The position numbers were made by a program, and so were the translations under genes. The notes below the pieces were generated by a model. It was not told the origin of the DNA and searched no databases. It saw only the letters and a list, made by a program, of their open reading frames with translations. From Campylobacter concisus (GTDB lineage: Bacteria > Campylobacterota > Campylobacteria > Campylobacterales > Campylobacteraceae), in NCBI RefSeq assembly GCF_001298465.1, contig NZ_CP012541.1, positions 1,488,001 through 1,552,000 on the forward strand: 64,000 nucleotides of DNA, in the 5' to 3' direction. Below are positions 9,341 through 18,866 of the stretch, piece after piece; position 1 is the stretch's first letter; every line of letters begins with the position of its first letter.

Positions 9341-10783
9341 CTACTTTTCCTCAAAACTTATATTTATCTTTATGTTCATATCTTTTAGCACATCTCTTAG
9401 CGAGCTTTCATTTAACGACTCATGGACGTGTTTTGTGATCTTTTTGGTTAGCTCTTCTTTATAGTCAGCATCGATTTTTGTTTCATCAAATGAGCTAGTT
9501 TGTGGTGCAATATTTAATCCAAATGCTGCTTGCATCGTATTTTCATCTATTTCTTCAATAGACGCTACATCAAAATTTAGGCTACCCAACGTCTCTTCTT
9601 TAAAATTTTCTTCCTCAAATACCTCATCTACCATACCTAGATCTTCTTGAGCAAGGACTTCTTCAGAAATTTCTTCATGATCTTCTTTAGTTGGCTCTTT
9701 TTCAAGGTCTATACCTTCATCCAAAGAAATTTCCTCTGCTTCTTTAGTAGATTCTTTATCTATATCTTCCTCTAAATTTTGACTAGCTTCATCTATCAAA
9801 TTTGCCTCGCTGCTTTCAGGCTCAAAATTTTCATCATTGCCAAAATCAGTCTCTAGATCATCAAAATTTTCGCTATCTTCGCTAGATTCTTCGTTTAGCT
9901 CTTTATCCAAAGATTCGATCTCGCTGAGCTCTTTTTTACTTTGGCTTATATCATCTACAAAATCTTCATTAAGCTCAGCAGTTTCTAAATTTTGAGAATT
10001 TTGCTCAACCATTTTATCAAGCTCGTTCTTCGCCTCTTCATCTGCCAAGTCACTCTCTCCCATATCATCTATCTCATCTACAAGCGAACTAAGCTCATCA
10101 AAGTCATCACTATGCTCTTCTTTTATCATAGGTGGCTCATTATTTTGCTCTAAGGATTTATCTATATCTTCTGAATCAGCCATATATTTGCTAGCTATGT
10201 CATTTATAATATCATCATCTATGAGTTCAGTATCTGTTTCATCAAAACTGATATCTTTATCCTTTAAATCCTCGGTTTCTAGTTCACTTAGCTCCTCTTT
10301 TAAAAACTCATCATCTAAAGCCTCATTATCAAATTTATCTGCCTCATCATCTTCTTTTGCTAAATTTTCAAGTCTCATATCAATTTCTGGAAGCTCAAAA
10401 TTTTCTAAATCATCAAAGTTTTTATTGTTTTCGTCAAAGTCATTAAAATTTGCAGACTCATCTAGTCCAAGCTCAAGTTCTTTATCATTGTCAGTATCTT
10501 TGTTTTGTTCAAACAAACTAATAAATTCTGTTGGTAAAAAGGGCTTTTCAAGCATAACATCAGCAAAATCTGGCTTTTCACCGCCTCTAGGTGCTAGATA
10601 CATTATCTTTTGATTTAAATTAACATCGCTACTATCCATATCACTATCGATGATAATATAATCAAATTGATCGCCAACACTATTAGCATCGTCAAATTCG
10701 CTATATTCTATGCCTAGCTTATTTAAACTTAACGTTATAAGGCGAGAAACTGCTGGGTTTTTGTTTACAAGTGCAACTTTCAT
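9341..10783 (-). CDS. Highly acidic protein with degenerate receiver-like N-terminus
   Basis: 480 residues. Residues 1-92 resemble a response-regulator receiver fold (MKVALVNKNPAVSRLITLSL, then FDYIIIDSDMDSS in the position of the phospho-acceptor strand, then VMLEKPF for the lysine loop). Residues 93-410 are overwhelmingly Asp, Glu, Ser and Asn with few basic residues, probably unstructured. A C-terminal 60 residues, with KITKHVHESLNESSLRDVLK, look ordered. C. jejuni has a gene annotated highly acidic protein in the same place between fliR and gmk, as I recall. A strong AGGAGGGATC site precedes the ATG. Function unknown; the flagellar neighbour fliR is suggestive only. Confidence 0.85.
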   Translation of the reverse strand: MKVALVNKNPAVSRLITLSLNKLGIEYSEFDDANSVGDQFDYIIIDSDMDSSDVNLNQKIMYLAPRGGEKPDFADVMLEKPFLPTEFISLFEQNKDTDNDKELELGLDESANFNDFDENNKNFDDLENFELPEIDMRLENLAKEDDEADKFDNEALDDEFLKEELSELETEDLKDKDISFDETDTELIDDDIINDIASKYMADSEDIDKSLEQNNEPPMIKEEHSDDFDELSSLVDEIDDMGESDLADEEAKNELDKMVEQNSQNLETAELNEDFVDDISQSKKELSEIESLDKELNEESSEDSENFDDLETDFGNDENFEPESSEANLIDEASQNLEEDIDKESTKEAEEISLDEGIDLEKEPTKEDHEEISEEVLAQEDLGMVDEVFEEENFKEETLGSLNFDVASIEEIDENTMQAAFGLNIAPQTSSFDETKIDADYKEELTKKITKHVHESLNESSLRDVLKDMNIKINISFEEK

Positions 10784-10840
10784 GATCCCTCCTTGAAGAG
10801 CTTGAGGCTGTATTCTATGATAAATTTCATTGCTATTTAC

Positions 10841-11602
10841 TTAAAAAAATAGTGCTGGCATATCGTTTAAAATCTGCACCATCATATCAGTTATGATTTT
10901 TATAATGCCGGCTAAAATAGCTATCAAAACCGAAAAGCCAATACTTACCTTAATAGGATAACCAACGACTAATAGGTTAAATTGTGGCATAGTTTTCATA
11001 AGCATGCCAAAAATAGCATCCGAAAGTATAGAAAGCGCGATAATAGGAAAAGCTAGAACAAATCCAAACATAAAAAGATTGCCAAAAAGCTTTAGGGCGT
11101 AGCTCATCACACCACTTCTTGGATAAAAATCTCCAAGCGGTATAGCAGAAAGTGAAGTGGAATAAAACTGCAATATCAAATGGTGCCCATCAAGCATCAA
11201 AAATGCAAGAAGCGCGATAAAATTTAAAATATTTGCGATCACTGGTGAATTTGTACCAGTTTGCGGATCAAGCACTGAAGCCATCGAAAAACCCATAATC
11301 ATTGAGATTTGCTCGCCAGCCATTTGAAGTATGGCAAAAACTATATTTAGCAAAAGCCCAGCACAAAGTCCGAGCATAGCCTCACTTAAAATTTCCATGA
11401 TCAAAAAATTTATAGCATGCTCATGAGCATGTGAGAGCGGAAAAAGCACAACACAAAGGGCAAAAACTAGCAAAGTTTTTACGCTAAGCGGGATTTGATT
11501 GTGAGAAAAAAATGGAAAAAATACGATAAGCCCACTAAGACGTGCAAAAAGGAGCATAAAGGTTATGACTTTATCCGCTCCAAAAAACTCGACTAGCTCC
11601 AT
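10841..11602 (-). CDS. fliR: Flagellar biosynthesis protein FliR
   Basis: Membrane component of the flagellar type III export gate (FliPQR). 253 residues with about six membrane segments. GYPIKVSIGFSVLIAIL near the C-terminus and GFSMASVLDPQTGTNSPVI are typical FliR stretches. It lies four bases after gpmI in the minus-strand order (gpmI, fliR, acidic protein, gmk, tatA, argS), so a metabolic gene and a flagellar export gene probably share a transcript. Confidence 0.93.
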   Translation of the reverse strand: MELVEFFGADKVITFMLLFARLSGLIVFFPFFSHNQIPLSVKTLLVFALCVVLFPLSHAHEHAINFLIMEILSEAMLGLCAGLLLNIVFAILQMAGEQISMIMGFSMASVLDPQTGTNSPVIANILNFIALLAFLMLDGHHLILQFYSTSLSAIPLGDFYPRSGVMSYALKLFGNLFMFGFVLAFPIIALSILSDAIFGMLMKTMPQFNLLVVGYPIKVSIGFSVLIAILAGIIKIITDMMVQILNDMPALFF

Positions 11603-11606
11603 TCTT

Positions 11607-13070
11607 TTATATTAACGCCTCGTCCATCTCAGCTGGGATCTCAAGCCCCATGAGCTTTAAAACACTAGGAGCGATATTGTTTAGACCGCCGTTTTTTACT
11701 TTTTTTACGCCATCTGCCATCACAAAACAAAAGACATCATAAGTCGTGTGGTTTGTCAGTAGCTCACCGCTGTTATCACGCATCTCTTCGCAGTTTCCGT
11801 GATCGCTCGTGATGATCATCGCATAGTTTTTCTCTTTTGCTTTAGCGTAAATTTCTCCAAGAGCCGTATCTACCGCCTCTACAGCTTTGATTGCAGCCTC
11901 GTAATTTCCAGTGTGCCCTACCATATCGCCATTTGCGAAATTTACCACGATAAAGTCTTGCTCATCATCCATGCCCTTTAGCACGGCTTTGCAAACCTCT
12001 GCAGCGCTCATCTCTGGCTTTTCGTCATAGGTCTTTACCTTTGGACTAGGAATTAGCACCCTTGTTTCATTGCTAGCTAACTCCTCGACGCCGCCATTAA
12101 AGAAAAATGTTACGTGGGCGTATTTTTCAGTTTCAGCCGTGTGAAGTTGCCTTAGTCCAGCTGCTGCTATGACCTCGCTTAGAGTGTTTTTTATCTTTTC
12201 ATTTTTAAATAGTACTTCAAAATTAAAATTTGCGTCGTACTCGGTCATGGTGATTAGATTTTTGATAGCAAAAGGTCGCTCAAACTCACTAAATTTCTCT
12301 TCGCCCAGAGCCTGGCAAATTTCTCTTGCTCTATCATTTCTAAAATTTATAAAGATCACGCCGTCATCTTCGCCTATGCCTTTAAAGCCATTAAAGCTTG
12401 CTGGCTTTACAAACTCATCTGTCACGCTCTCATCGTAGCTTTTTTGTAGATACTCACTTGGCGATAAGCTGCTTAAATTTGCCCCATTTACTAGGCTATC
12501 ATAGGCCTCTTTTACGCGCTCCCAGCGCTTGTCTCTATCCATCGCGTAAAATCTCCCACAAACGGTCGCTACTTTAAATTTAGCCTCCAAGCTTTTCATG
12601 AAATTTATACCGCTATTTGGGCTAACGTCGCGTCCGTCGGTGATAGCGTGAGCAAAAACTTCGCAGCCATTTTTACTAGCAAGCTCGCACATACCATCAA
12701 AATGCTCCATATGTGAGTGCACGCCGCCATCGCTATAAAGCCCTATGACGTGAATTTTTTTGCACTTTTTAAAAAGAGCTTTTAGGGCTTCATTTTCTGC
12801 TATAGAGCCATCAGCGAAGCTGCGTGAAATTTTGACCAAATTTTGATACAAAACTCGTCCGCTTCCTATGCACATATGCCCTACTTCGCTGTTTCCCATC
12901 TGCCCTTCAGGTAGTCCCACAGCGTTTCCAGAGGTTTTTATGAGCGAGTTTGGAATTTCTTTAAAAAATTTCTCGTAATTTGGCTTTTTAGCCGCCTCAA
13001 ATGCGTTAAATTTAACGCTTTTATTAAATCCAATACCATCAGTTATTATTAAAATAGTTTTTTGACTCAT
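11607..13070 (-). CDS. gpmI: Phosphoglycerate mutase, 2,3-bisphosphoglycerate-independent
   Basis: Interconverts 3- and 2-phosphoglycerate using two Mn2+ ions. 487 residues, alkaline-phosphatase superfamily. The phosphorylated serine is in GNSEVGHMCIGSG, metal ligands in ITDGIGFN and SDHGNCEEM, and the substrate region in DGRDVSPNSG. First gene of the long minus-strand run to argS; it is divergent from mraY across 79 bases that must hold promoters for both. Confidence 0.95.
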   Translation of the reverse strand: MSQKTILIITDGIGFNKSVKFNAFEAAKKPNYEKFFKEIPNSLIKTSGNAVGLPEGQMGNSEVGHMCIGSGRVLYQNLVKISRSFADGSIAENEALKALFKKCKKIHVIGLYSDGGVHSHMEHFDGMCELASKNGCEVFAHAITDGRDVSPNSGINFMKSLEAKFKVATVCGRFYAMDRDKRWERVKEAYDSLVNGANLSSLSPSEYLQKSYDESVTDEFVKPASFNGFKGIGEDDGVIFINFRNDRAREICQALGEEKFSEFERPFAIKNLITMTEYDANFNFEVLFKNEKIKNTLSEVIAAAGLRQLHTAETEKYAHVTFFFNGGVEELASNETRVLIPSPKVKTYDEKPEMSAAEVCKAVLKGMDDEQDFIVVNFANGDMVGHTGNYEAAIKAVEAVDTALGEIYAKAKEKNYAMIITSDHGNCEEMRDNSGELLTNHTTYDVFCFVMADGVKKVKNGGLNNIAPSVLKLMGLEIPAEMDEALI

Positions 13071-13112
13071 TTTGAAAATTTATCCTTAATTTTAGATAAT
13101 TTTTAAGGCCAT

Positions 13113-13118
13113 TATACT
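13113..13118 (+). promoter_or_regulatory. Possible -10 for mraY
   Basis: TATACT in the divergent gpmI/mraY gap, 32 bases before the chosen mraY ATG. One mismatch from TATAAT. Confidence 0.4.
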
Positions 13119-13149
13119 AAAATTGCTTTTTTTAAAAATAAAGGCTCTC

Positions 13150-14214
13150 ATGTTTTACTATATCTATGAAATTTTAAATTTTAATATCTTTCAATACATC
13201 ACCGTCCGTGCTGGTATCGCTTTTTTCATCGCTTTTACACTCACAGCTTATTTGATGCCCAAATTTATCGCTTGGGCAAAGGCAAAAAACGCCGCCCAGC
13301 CTATCTACGAGCTAGCCCCACAAACTCACCAAAAAAAGGCTAAAACGCCAACTATGGGCGGACTTGTCTTTGTCTTTACAGCCGTGATCGCCACGATCAT
13401 CTGCGCTAGGCTTGATAACGCCTTTGTGCTAGCCTCGCTCTTTTGCCTAGTTTGCTTTACTTTGCTTGGTTATAAGGATGATTACAGCAAAATTTTAGGT
13501 GCGAAAAACCACGCCGGCCTAAGCCCAAAGGCAAAGCTCTTTTTTCAGTTTTTAATAGCTTTTGTAATTTCTGTTTTTTTATATGCGAGTCACGAGCTTA
13601 GCACCGAGTTTTATCTACCTTTTTTTAAGCAACCTATTTTAGATTTAAAAATTTTTGCCATTCTCTTTTGGACACTGGTCATAGTCGCTGCTTCAAATTC
13701 AGTAAATTTAACAGACGGGCTTGATGGGCTAGCTACTGTGCCATCTATATTTTCGCTTCTGACACTTGGCGTTTTTGCTTATATCTGCGGACACGCTGTC
13801 TTTAGCTCATATTTACTCTTGCCAAAGATCATAGGCGTTGGCGAAAGCGTTGTTGTCTCTTCAGCCCTAATTGGCTCATTGATGGGCTTTTTATGGTTTA
13901 ACTGCCATCCAGCCGAAGTCTTTATGGGCGATAGCGGTAGCTTAAGCGTTGGAGCATATATCGGTTTTATGGGCGTTGCGACCAAAAATGAAATCTTACT
14001 CATCATCATTGGCCTCATATTTGTCGTTGAAACTCTAAGCGTCATCTTACAAGTGGGAAGCTTTAAAATTTTCAAACGCAGAATTTTTCTCATGGCGCCT
14101 ATACATCACCATTTTGAGATAAAAGGCTGGGCGGAAAATAAGATCATCGTTCGCTTTTGGATCATCGCACTTTTAGCAAATCTAATCGCACTAACTGCGC
14201 TAAAGATCAGATAA
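13150..14214 (+). CDS. mraY: Phospho-N-acetylmuramoyl-pentapeptide-transferase
   Basis: Makes lipid I by moving phospho-MurNAc-pentapeptide to undecaprenyl phosphate at the inner membrane. 354 residues with about ten membrane segments. Catalytic marks: the Asp pair in [28 protein letters not shown] and the histidine cluster MAPIHHHFE. The frame extends to 13123, but ATG at 13150 has AAAGG five bases upstream and begins [10 protein letters not shown] as family members do. It is followed after 8 bases by murD. Confidence 0.95.
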   Translation: MFYYIYEILNFNIFQYITVRAGIAFFIAFTLTAYLMPKFIAWAKAKNAAQPIYELAPQTHQKKAKTPTMGGLVFVFTAVIATIICARLDNAFVLASLFCLVCFTLLGYKDDYSKILGAKNHAGLSPKAKLFFQFLIAFVISVFLYASHELSTEFYLPFFKQPILDLKIFAILFWTLVIVAASNSVNLTDGLDGLATVPSIFSLLTLGVFAYICGHAVFSSYLLLPKIIGVGESVVVSSALIGSLMGFLWFNCHPAEVFMGDSGSLSVGAYIGFMGVATKNEILLIIIGLIFVVETLSVILQVGSFKIFKRRIFLMAPIHHHFEIKGWAENKIIVRFWIIALLANLIALTALKIR

Positions 14215-14222
14215 GGAAAGCC

Positions 14223-15440
14223 ATGAGAAAATCGCTATTTGGCTATGGTGGCACGATAAAGGCGATCGCAAAGAATTTCACAAAAGACAGCCTTTGGGAT
14301 ATCTATGATGATAAATTTAGTGAAATTTCAAAAGATGAGTTTGGCAACACCATTTTGCCAGTTAGCGAATTTGATCCAGCAAAAAGCAGCCTAGAGATAC
14401 CAAGCCCGGGCATCCCACCTCATCATGAGCTTATTAAAAAAGCCAAGAATTTAGTTAGCGAGTATGACTATTTTTATGAAATTTATAAAGAAAATCTGCC
14501 ATTTAATATCTGGATAAGCGGCACAAACGGCAAGACTACAACCACAAAGATGACGCAGCACCTACTGGAGAGCAAGGGCTCGGTAATGGGTGGTAATGTT
14601 GGCATTGCGCTGGCAAATTTAGACTCAAACGCTAAAATTTGGATACTTGAGACTAGCTCATTTACCCTGCACTACACAAATCACGCTACACCTGGTATCT
14701 ACGTGCTTTTGCCGATCACTCCAGATCATCTAAGCTGGCATGGTGACATGAGCGAGTACGAAAAGGCTAAGTTAAAGCCGCTTGCTAACATGAGCGAAAG
14801 TAGCGTGGCAATCGTACCTGAAATTTACGCCAACACACCAACAAAGGCAAAAGTGATCGCTTACAAAGACGAGAGCGATCTAGCTAAATTTTGTGGTGTA
14901 AGCGTAGATGATATAAATTTTAAAACGCCATTTTTGCTTGATGCACTGCTAGCACTGGCGGTGGAGAAAATTTTATTTGACCGCTGCGATATCGCACTTT
15001 TAAATACCTTCGTCATCGAGGCAAACAAGCTTGAAGAATTTAGCGACGCAAATGGCAGAATCTGGGTCAATGACACAAAAGCGACCAACATAGACGCGAG
15101 CATACAGGCCGTTAAACGCTACAAAGATCATTTCATACATCTAATACTTGGTGGCGATGATAAGGGTGTTGATATGACGCCACTTTTTGAAGACTTAAAG
15201 AGCTTAAGAGTAAAAATTTACGCCATCGGCTCAAATAGTGACAAACTCATGAAATTAGCGACTAAATTTGGTATACCAGCTTTGAAATGCGATTTTTTAC
15301 AAAATGCTGTCAATGAGATAAATAAAGAGCTAAAGACTAGCGAGATAGCGCTTCTAAGCCCGGCAGCTGCGAGCCTTGATCAATTTAAGAGCTATGCCGA
15401 GCGAGGTGATAAATTTAAAGAGTTTATAAAGGCGCTTTAA
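14223..15440 (+). CDS. murD: UDP-N-acetylmuramoylalanine--D-glutamate ligase
   Basis: Adds D-glutamate to UDP-MurNAc-L-Ala in the cytoplasm. 405 residues, short for the family as in other epsilonproteobacteria. The ATP site ISGTNGKTTTTKM and the central LSWHGDMSEYEKAK are clear; WVNDTKATN and the C-terminal LLSPAAASLDQFKSYAERG complete the Mur ligase signature. ATG at 14223 with AAGGAAAG upstream was chosen over a longer frame that reads back into mraY. Co-transcribed with mraY. Confidence 0.95.
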   Translation: MRKSLFGYGGTIKAIAKNFTKDSLWDIYDDKFSEISKDEFGNTILPVSEFDPAKSSLEIPSPGIPPHHELIKKAKNLVSEYDYFYEIYKENLPFNIWISGTNGKTTTTKMTQHLLESKGSVMGGNVGIALANLDSNAKIWILETSSFTLHYTNHATPGIYVLLPITPDHLSWHGDMSEYEKAKLKPLANMSESSVAIVPEIYANTPTKAKVIAYKDESDLAKFCGVSVDDINFKTPFLLDALLALAVEKILFDRCDIALLNTFVIEANKLEEFSDANGRIWVNDTKATNIDASIQAVKRYKDHFIHLILGGDDKGVDMTPLFEDLKSLRVKIYAIGSNSDKLMKLATKFGIPALKCDFLQNAVNEINKELKTSEIALLSPAAASLDQFKSYAERGDKFKEFIKAL

Positions 15441-15475
15441 ATTTACAAGCCCTTTTAAATAGCCTTGTCAAAAAT

Positions 15476-15499
15476 AAAAACATACAAATTTATGTTTTT
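15476..15499 (+). terminator. AT-only hairpin after murD
   Basis: AAAAACATA at 15476-15484 pairs with TATGTTTTT at 15491-15499 around a six-base loop, and AAATTTTT follows within ten bases. The stem is weak, but the position after the mraY-murD unit and before the accessory island suits a terminator. Confidence 0.35.
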
Positions 15500-15584
15500 G
15501 ACATAAATTTTTACTATAAAGTTTTATTGTTGAATACTTTTTAAGTTTGTGCTAATATTTAGCAAAAATTTCCAAGGAAGTTTA

Positions 15585-18542
15585 ATGCCTCTAACGCCCA
15601 GAAATGATGTAAATTTTAAAAGAAATTTAATAGATATCATAAAATTTTCATATGGCAATGACATAAGCAGACCATTTATATCTAACAAAAAACTACTCAT
15701 CGGATATGGCTTTAGCCTAAAAGATGATATAGAACTTATTTGTACTCAAATTTATAAAAATAACAAAGACAAAGTCATAAAAGATATCAAGCAAACTATT
15801 GCTAACACCACGAGCACGACTACCATAGAAAAGATAGACACAGATGAACTTTTTAAAAAGATAAATGATGCCGCAAAAGGGGCTTATGCAAAGTCTGGAA
15901 GTGCCGATACTTTACCTGAGTTTGAATTTAGCTCGGAAGATCAGCTAAATACCATCTTGGAGCAAAAGCTTACGCCGCTAATCCAAGAGATAAATCAAAA
16001 ATTAAACAATTCTCCACTTAAAAATTTACAAGCCGTTTCACTTACTTCAGATACACAAAACAGCCAAATTTCAATAGAGCATGTCGCACTTTTAGCACTT
16101 CTTTATATCAGCAAGAAAAGTAATATTGATCCATCCCTAGCAAGCTACATCAAAAGCAAAAATCGTTTTAAGGCTTGGTTTTGGCTAGCATATGAAAGCT
16201 TTAGTGATGAAGTAAGCAATAAAACATCCCTTTTGCGAGAAAAAATTTCAAATCAGTTTGGGCTTTATGAAAGCGATGAGCAAAATGTTAATTTTGCCGA
16301 GTGCATAGATGTTTTTAGCCATTTAAATATATCCAAAGCAAAATATAAATCAAAAAATCAAAACAATAAAGAGATCATCCAAAACGTCACTCATTTAGAA
16401 TTTATGAAACTTCAAGAAAATGGATCAAATTTAAACGCACCAGATACATCAAAATGTGAGGCATTATTTCAACCATTTGTTAATAAGATAAATTCTTTAT
16501 TAAGCACTCAAAGTACAAAGACCTTTAGCCTTGAAAACATATACTGCGTAAATTTAATCAGCTCAAATGCTTCAAACACTTCAAGAATAAATAAGCTCCT
16601 AAGGCAAAGAGAGGAGGAATTTTACAAACAAGAAAATATACTCTTGCTATGCCCAAGAAAGATGACAACTCCTATTAGAGTCTTTCAGCCCAAAAAGAGC
16701 GAATTTACCGTCGTGCTAGCTTGTCAAACTCCATTTGATTGCAGTGAGCTAAACCCAAAAGAACTAAATTCTAGTAGGCCAAACTATGGTAAGGTAAATT
16801 TATGCGAGCTAATACTTACTGACTTTAAATTTGACTCTTATGAAGATAGTAAAAATGAAGAGATAAAATTTAAAAATGCAAAGAGCAAAGATACGGTAAT
16901 ACTCTATCAAGAAAACAAAAATGAAGAAGATAAGATAAATGGTGCTACCTTTATTAGCATAAAGCAAAATAGCGATGATATAGAGTATAAACTAGAAGAT
17001 GGCGCTATAAGTATGAAGTACTTTGAAGACCAAACGTCCAAAAACAAACACCTAAATTTTTCTTTATTAAATTTCGCCAAAGAGAATAACTTTACCCTAA
17101 GAGACGATAAAGATTCAGCTATGTTTGATATAAAGCTTCGTCTAGCTCATGGCAACAATGTAGTGCCTACATCAGCATCAAGTTCAGGTCTTACTCTTAC
17201 AATAAACAATCTCATCATTGAAAACGAAGATGGTAAGGCAAGTGAAGATATAGATAAGATATATCTTCATCACTGCTTTGATAAAAGTATATATGAGAGT
17301 ATATCTTTAGTAAAAAATGAAGACTCAGATATCAAAAACTCATATACAGCTACATTTAATATCCCAATAGATAAAGAGAATAAAGGAGATACTAAATTTA
17401 TACTTTATTCAAGTGATCTAAGTAAAGTTTATAGCACTAAAGATATTCATGCTCACTCTGATACAGCTGTAATATCTTTAGGATATCAGGACAAGAGTAG
17501 CTCTAACTTTTGCTATAGCAATAAGGTCTCGTTAAGAGATATAACAGATCATATAACAAATGTAATCTCTGATAGTGAGTATCCATTTAAGACAAATGAG
17601 CCAATAAGCTTAAAGGCTATATATAAACAAGAAAAAGGTAGTAAGAGATATAAAGAGATACTTTGGGGATATAAGGTCATAAAAAGTAAAGAGTATGATG
17701 AACTATCCAAATCAAATCCAAAAGATGTAGTAGCCCTAAAAGAACAAAAAGGTAAAGAGATAACATTTAAAATTTCAGATGTTATACAAAAAGATGATCT
17801 AGATAAGCTAAAGCAAGGTGGTCATACTATAGTATTTTTTGCATATCTTGAAGGTGATAAGGATAAATTTAAGTTTTATACAAGATATGGCAAAAATCAT
17901 ATAAGAATAGATATAAAGATACCTTTATATATTAAATTTAAAGATGATAAGCTAGTTATATATGAGTTTGAGCATGCCATAAAAGAGAAAGCATTTGATG
18001 CTAAATTAAAGCTTAGTGATGATAAAGACGATGCTTTAATAAAAAATGATAATTACTTATATATAAATAAAAATATCTCAACAAATGAGATAAGTATCTA
18101 TGAAGATGATAAGCTAAGCAAAGAGTTAAAAAGTGATGAGAAGACAAATAAGAGCTATCAAATTTATGCAAAAGAAGAGAGCTCTAATAATCAGTCTAAT
18201 GAAGATAAAGATGATAAGCTTGGTATAAATTTATTAAATAAAGAGGATATGGATAAATTTATTAACTCTTTTAATGAATCAAAGAGTTTAACTAGAGCAG
18301 ATAAAGGTATGTGGGTTGATGGAGATAGAGGGGTTGGGGTTTGCGCCATAAATGATAATATAATTTATATTACTAGAAAGTGGGAATATAAAGCATCCAG
18401 TCACTCATCCAGCTCTACAATAAGTGAATTTAAAATTAGCGATAATGATTTAACAGGCTATATATTAGAACCATATGGCGAAAGCACAAAACAGTCTGGT
18501 CAAGACAAAAGAATACCTACAGGAAAATATAATCTAGTATGA
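15585..18542 (+). CDS. Large lysozyme-like candidate effector, frame ended early by TGA
   Basis: 985 residues from the ATG at 15585, which has AAGGAAG upstream. I recognise no single family over the whole length. Residues about 15-50 (ending LLIGYGFSLKDD) and 165-205 (VALLALLYIS, then SKNRFKAWFWLAYES) resemble the two halves of lysozyme-like domains found in VgrG-linked peptidoglycan hydrolases, but the usual catalytic Glu before the glycine is not obvious. The middle is charged and probably made of beta-rich repeats. From about residue 905 a DUF5675-like domain begins (NDNIIYITRKWEY to KRIPTGKYNLV) and is cut by TGA at 18540-18542; the same frame stays open to 18866. No signal peptide. Low G+C. 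Effector role is inference. Confidence 0.7.
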   Translation: MPLTPRNDVNFKRNLIDIIKFSYGNDISRPFISNKKLLIGYGFSLKDDIELICTQIYKNNKDKVIKDIKQTIANTTSTTTIEKIDTDELFKKINDAAKGAYAKSGSADTLPEFEFSSEDQLNTILEQKLTPLIQEINQKLNNSPLKNLQAVSLTSDTQNSQISIEHVALLALLYISKKSNIDPSLASYIKSKNRFKAWFWLAYESFSDEVSNKTSLLREKISNQFGLYESDEQNVNFAECIDVFSHLNISKAKYKSKNQNNKEIIQNVTHLEFMKLQENGSNLNAPDTSKCEALFQPFVNKINSLLSTQSTKTFSLENIYCVNLISSNASNTSRINKLLRQREEEFYKQENILLLCPRKMTTPIRVFQPKKSEFTVVLACQTPFDCSELNPKELNSSRPNYGKVNLCELILTDFKFDSYEDSKNEEIKFKNAKSKDTVILYQENKNEEDKINGATFISIKQNSDDIEYKLEDGAISMKYFEDQTSKNKHLNFSLLNFAKENNFTLRDDKDSAMFDIKLRLAHGNNVVPTSASSSGLTLTINNLIIENEDGKASEDIDKIYLHHCFDKSIYESISLVKNEDSDIKNSYTATFNIPIDKENKGDTKFILYSSDLSKVYSTKDIHAHSDTAVISLGYQDKSSSNFCYSNKVSLRDITDHITNVISDSEYPFKTNEPISLKAIYKQEKGSKRYKEILWGYKVIKSKEYDELSKSNPKDVVALKEQKGKEITFKISDVIQKDDLDKLKQGGHTIVFFAYLEGDKDKFKFYTRYGKNHIRIDIKIPLYIKFKDDKLVIYEFEHAIKEKAFDAKLKLSDDKDDALIKNDNYLYINKNISTNEISIYEDDKLSKELKSDEKTNKSYQIYAKEESSNNQSNEDKDDKLGINLLNKEDMDKFINSFNESKSLTRADKGMWVDGDRGVGVCAINDNIIYITRKWEYKASSHSSSSTISEFKISDNDLTGYILEPYGESTKQSGQDKRIPTGKYNLV

Positions 18543-18866
18543 CATATTTCTACAAAATATTCAAAAGACAAATACTCCAAAAATAAGCGTGGAAATTTTT
18601 TAGAAAATGGATTTCCAAAATTATATAATAATGATGTTCCTAAAAGTAGAGCCATATTAATACATGTTGGTAGCAAAGGAGAGCACTCTGAAGGATGTTT
18701 GCTGCCAGGGAGTGATGTCGTTGTTAGTGAAATAAATGGAAAAAGATACGTTACAGGTATTTCTGGCAGCATAAACAAATTCTATCAGCTTATAGAATAT
18801 ATAGAGAGCAATGGAATAGATAACGTAAAAGTTGTGATTGAGGAAAAGTATGAAGATTATAAATAA
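18543..18866 (+). pseudogene. Severed C-terminal part of the DUF5675-like domain
   Basis: In the same frame as the preceding 985-codon gene, 107 further sense codons follow the TGA before TAA at 18864-18866. The translation contains KSRAILIHVGSKGEHSEGCL followed by LPG, the core of DUF5675-type proteins (ILIH, then EGCxLPG), so it completes the domain begun before the TGA. There is no start codon of its own near the beginning. The residue lost was most simply Trp (TGG to TGA). The intact gene would encode about 1093 residues and would overlap the next gene by 17 bases. Confidence 0.75.

Noticed and set aside
10188-10613. Plus-strand frame rich in serine opposite the acidic protein
   Set aside because: It mirrors Asp/Glu-rich codons on the other strand and has no binding site or family resemblance.
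18540-18542. TGA read as selenocysteine
   Set aside because: Campylobacter can insert selenocysteine, but the TGA sits where Trp would fit a DUF5675-like domain, and only a weak AT-only stem lies just after it, without a convincing bacterial SECIS.
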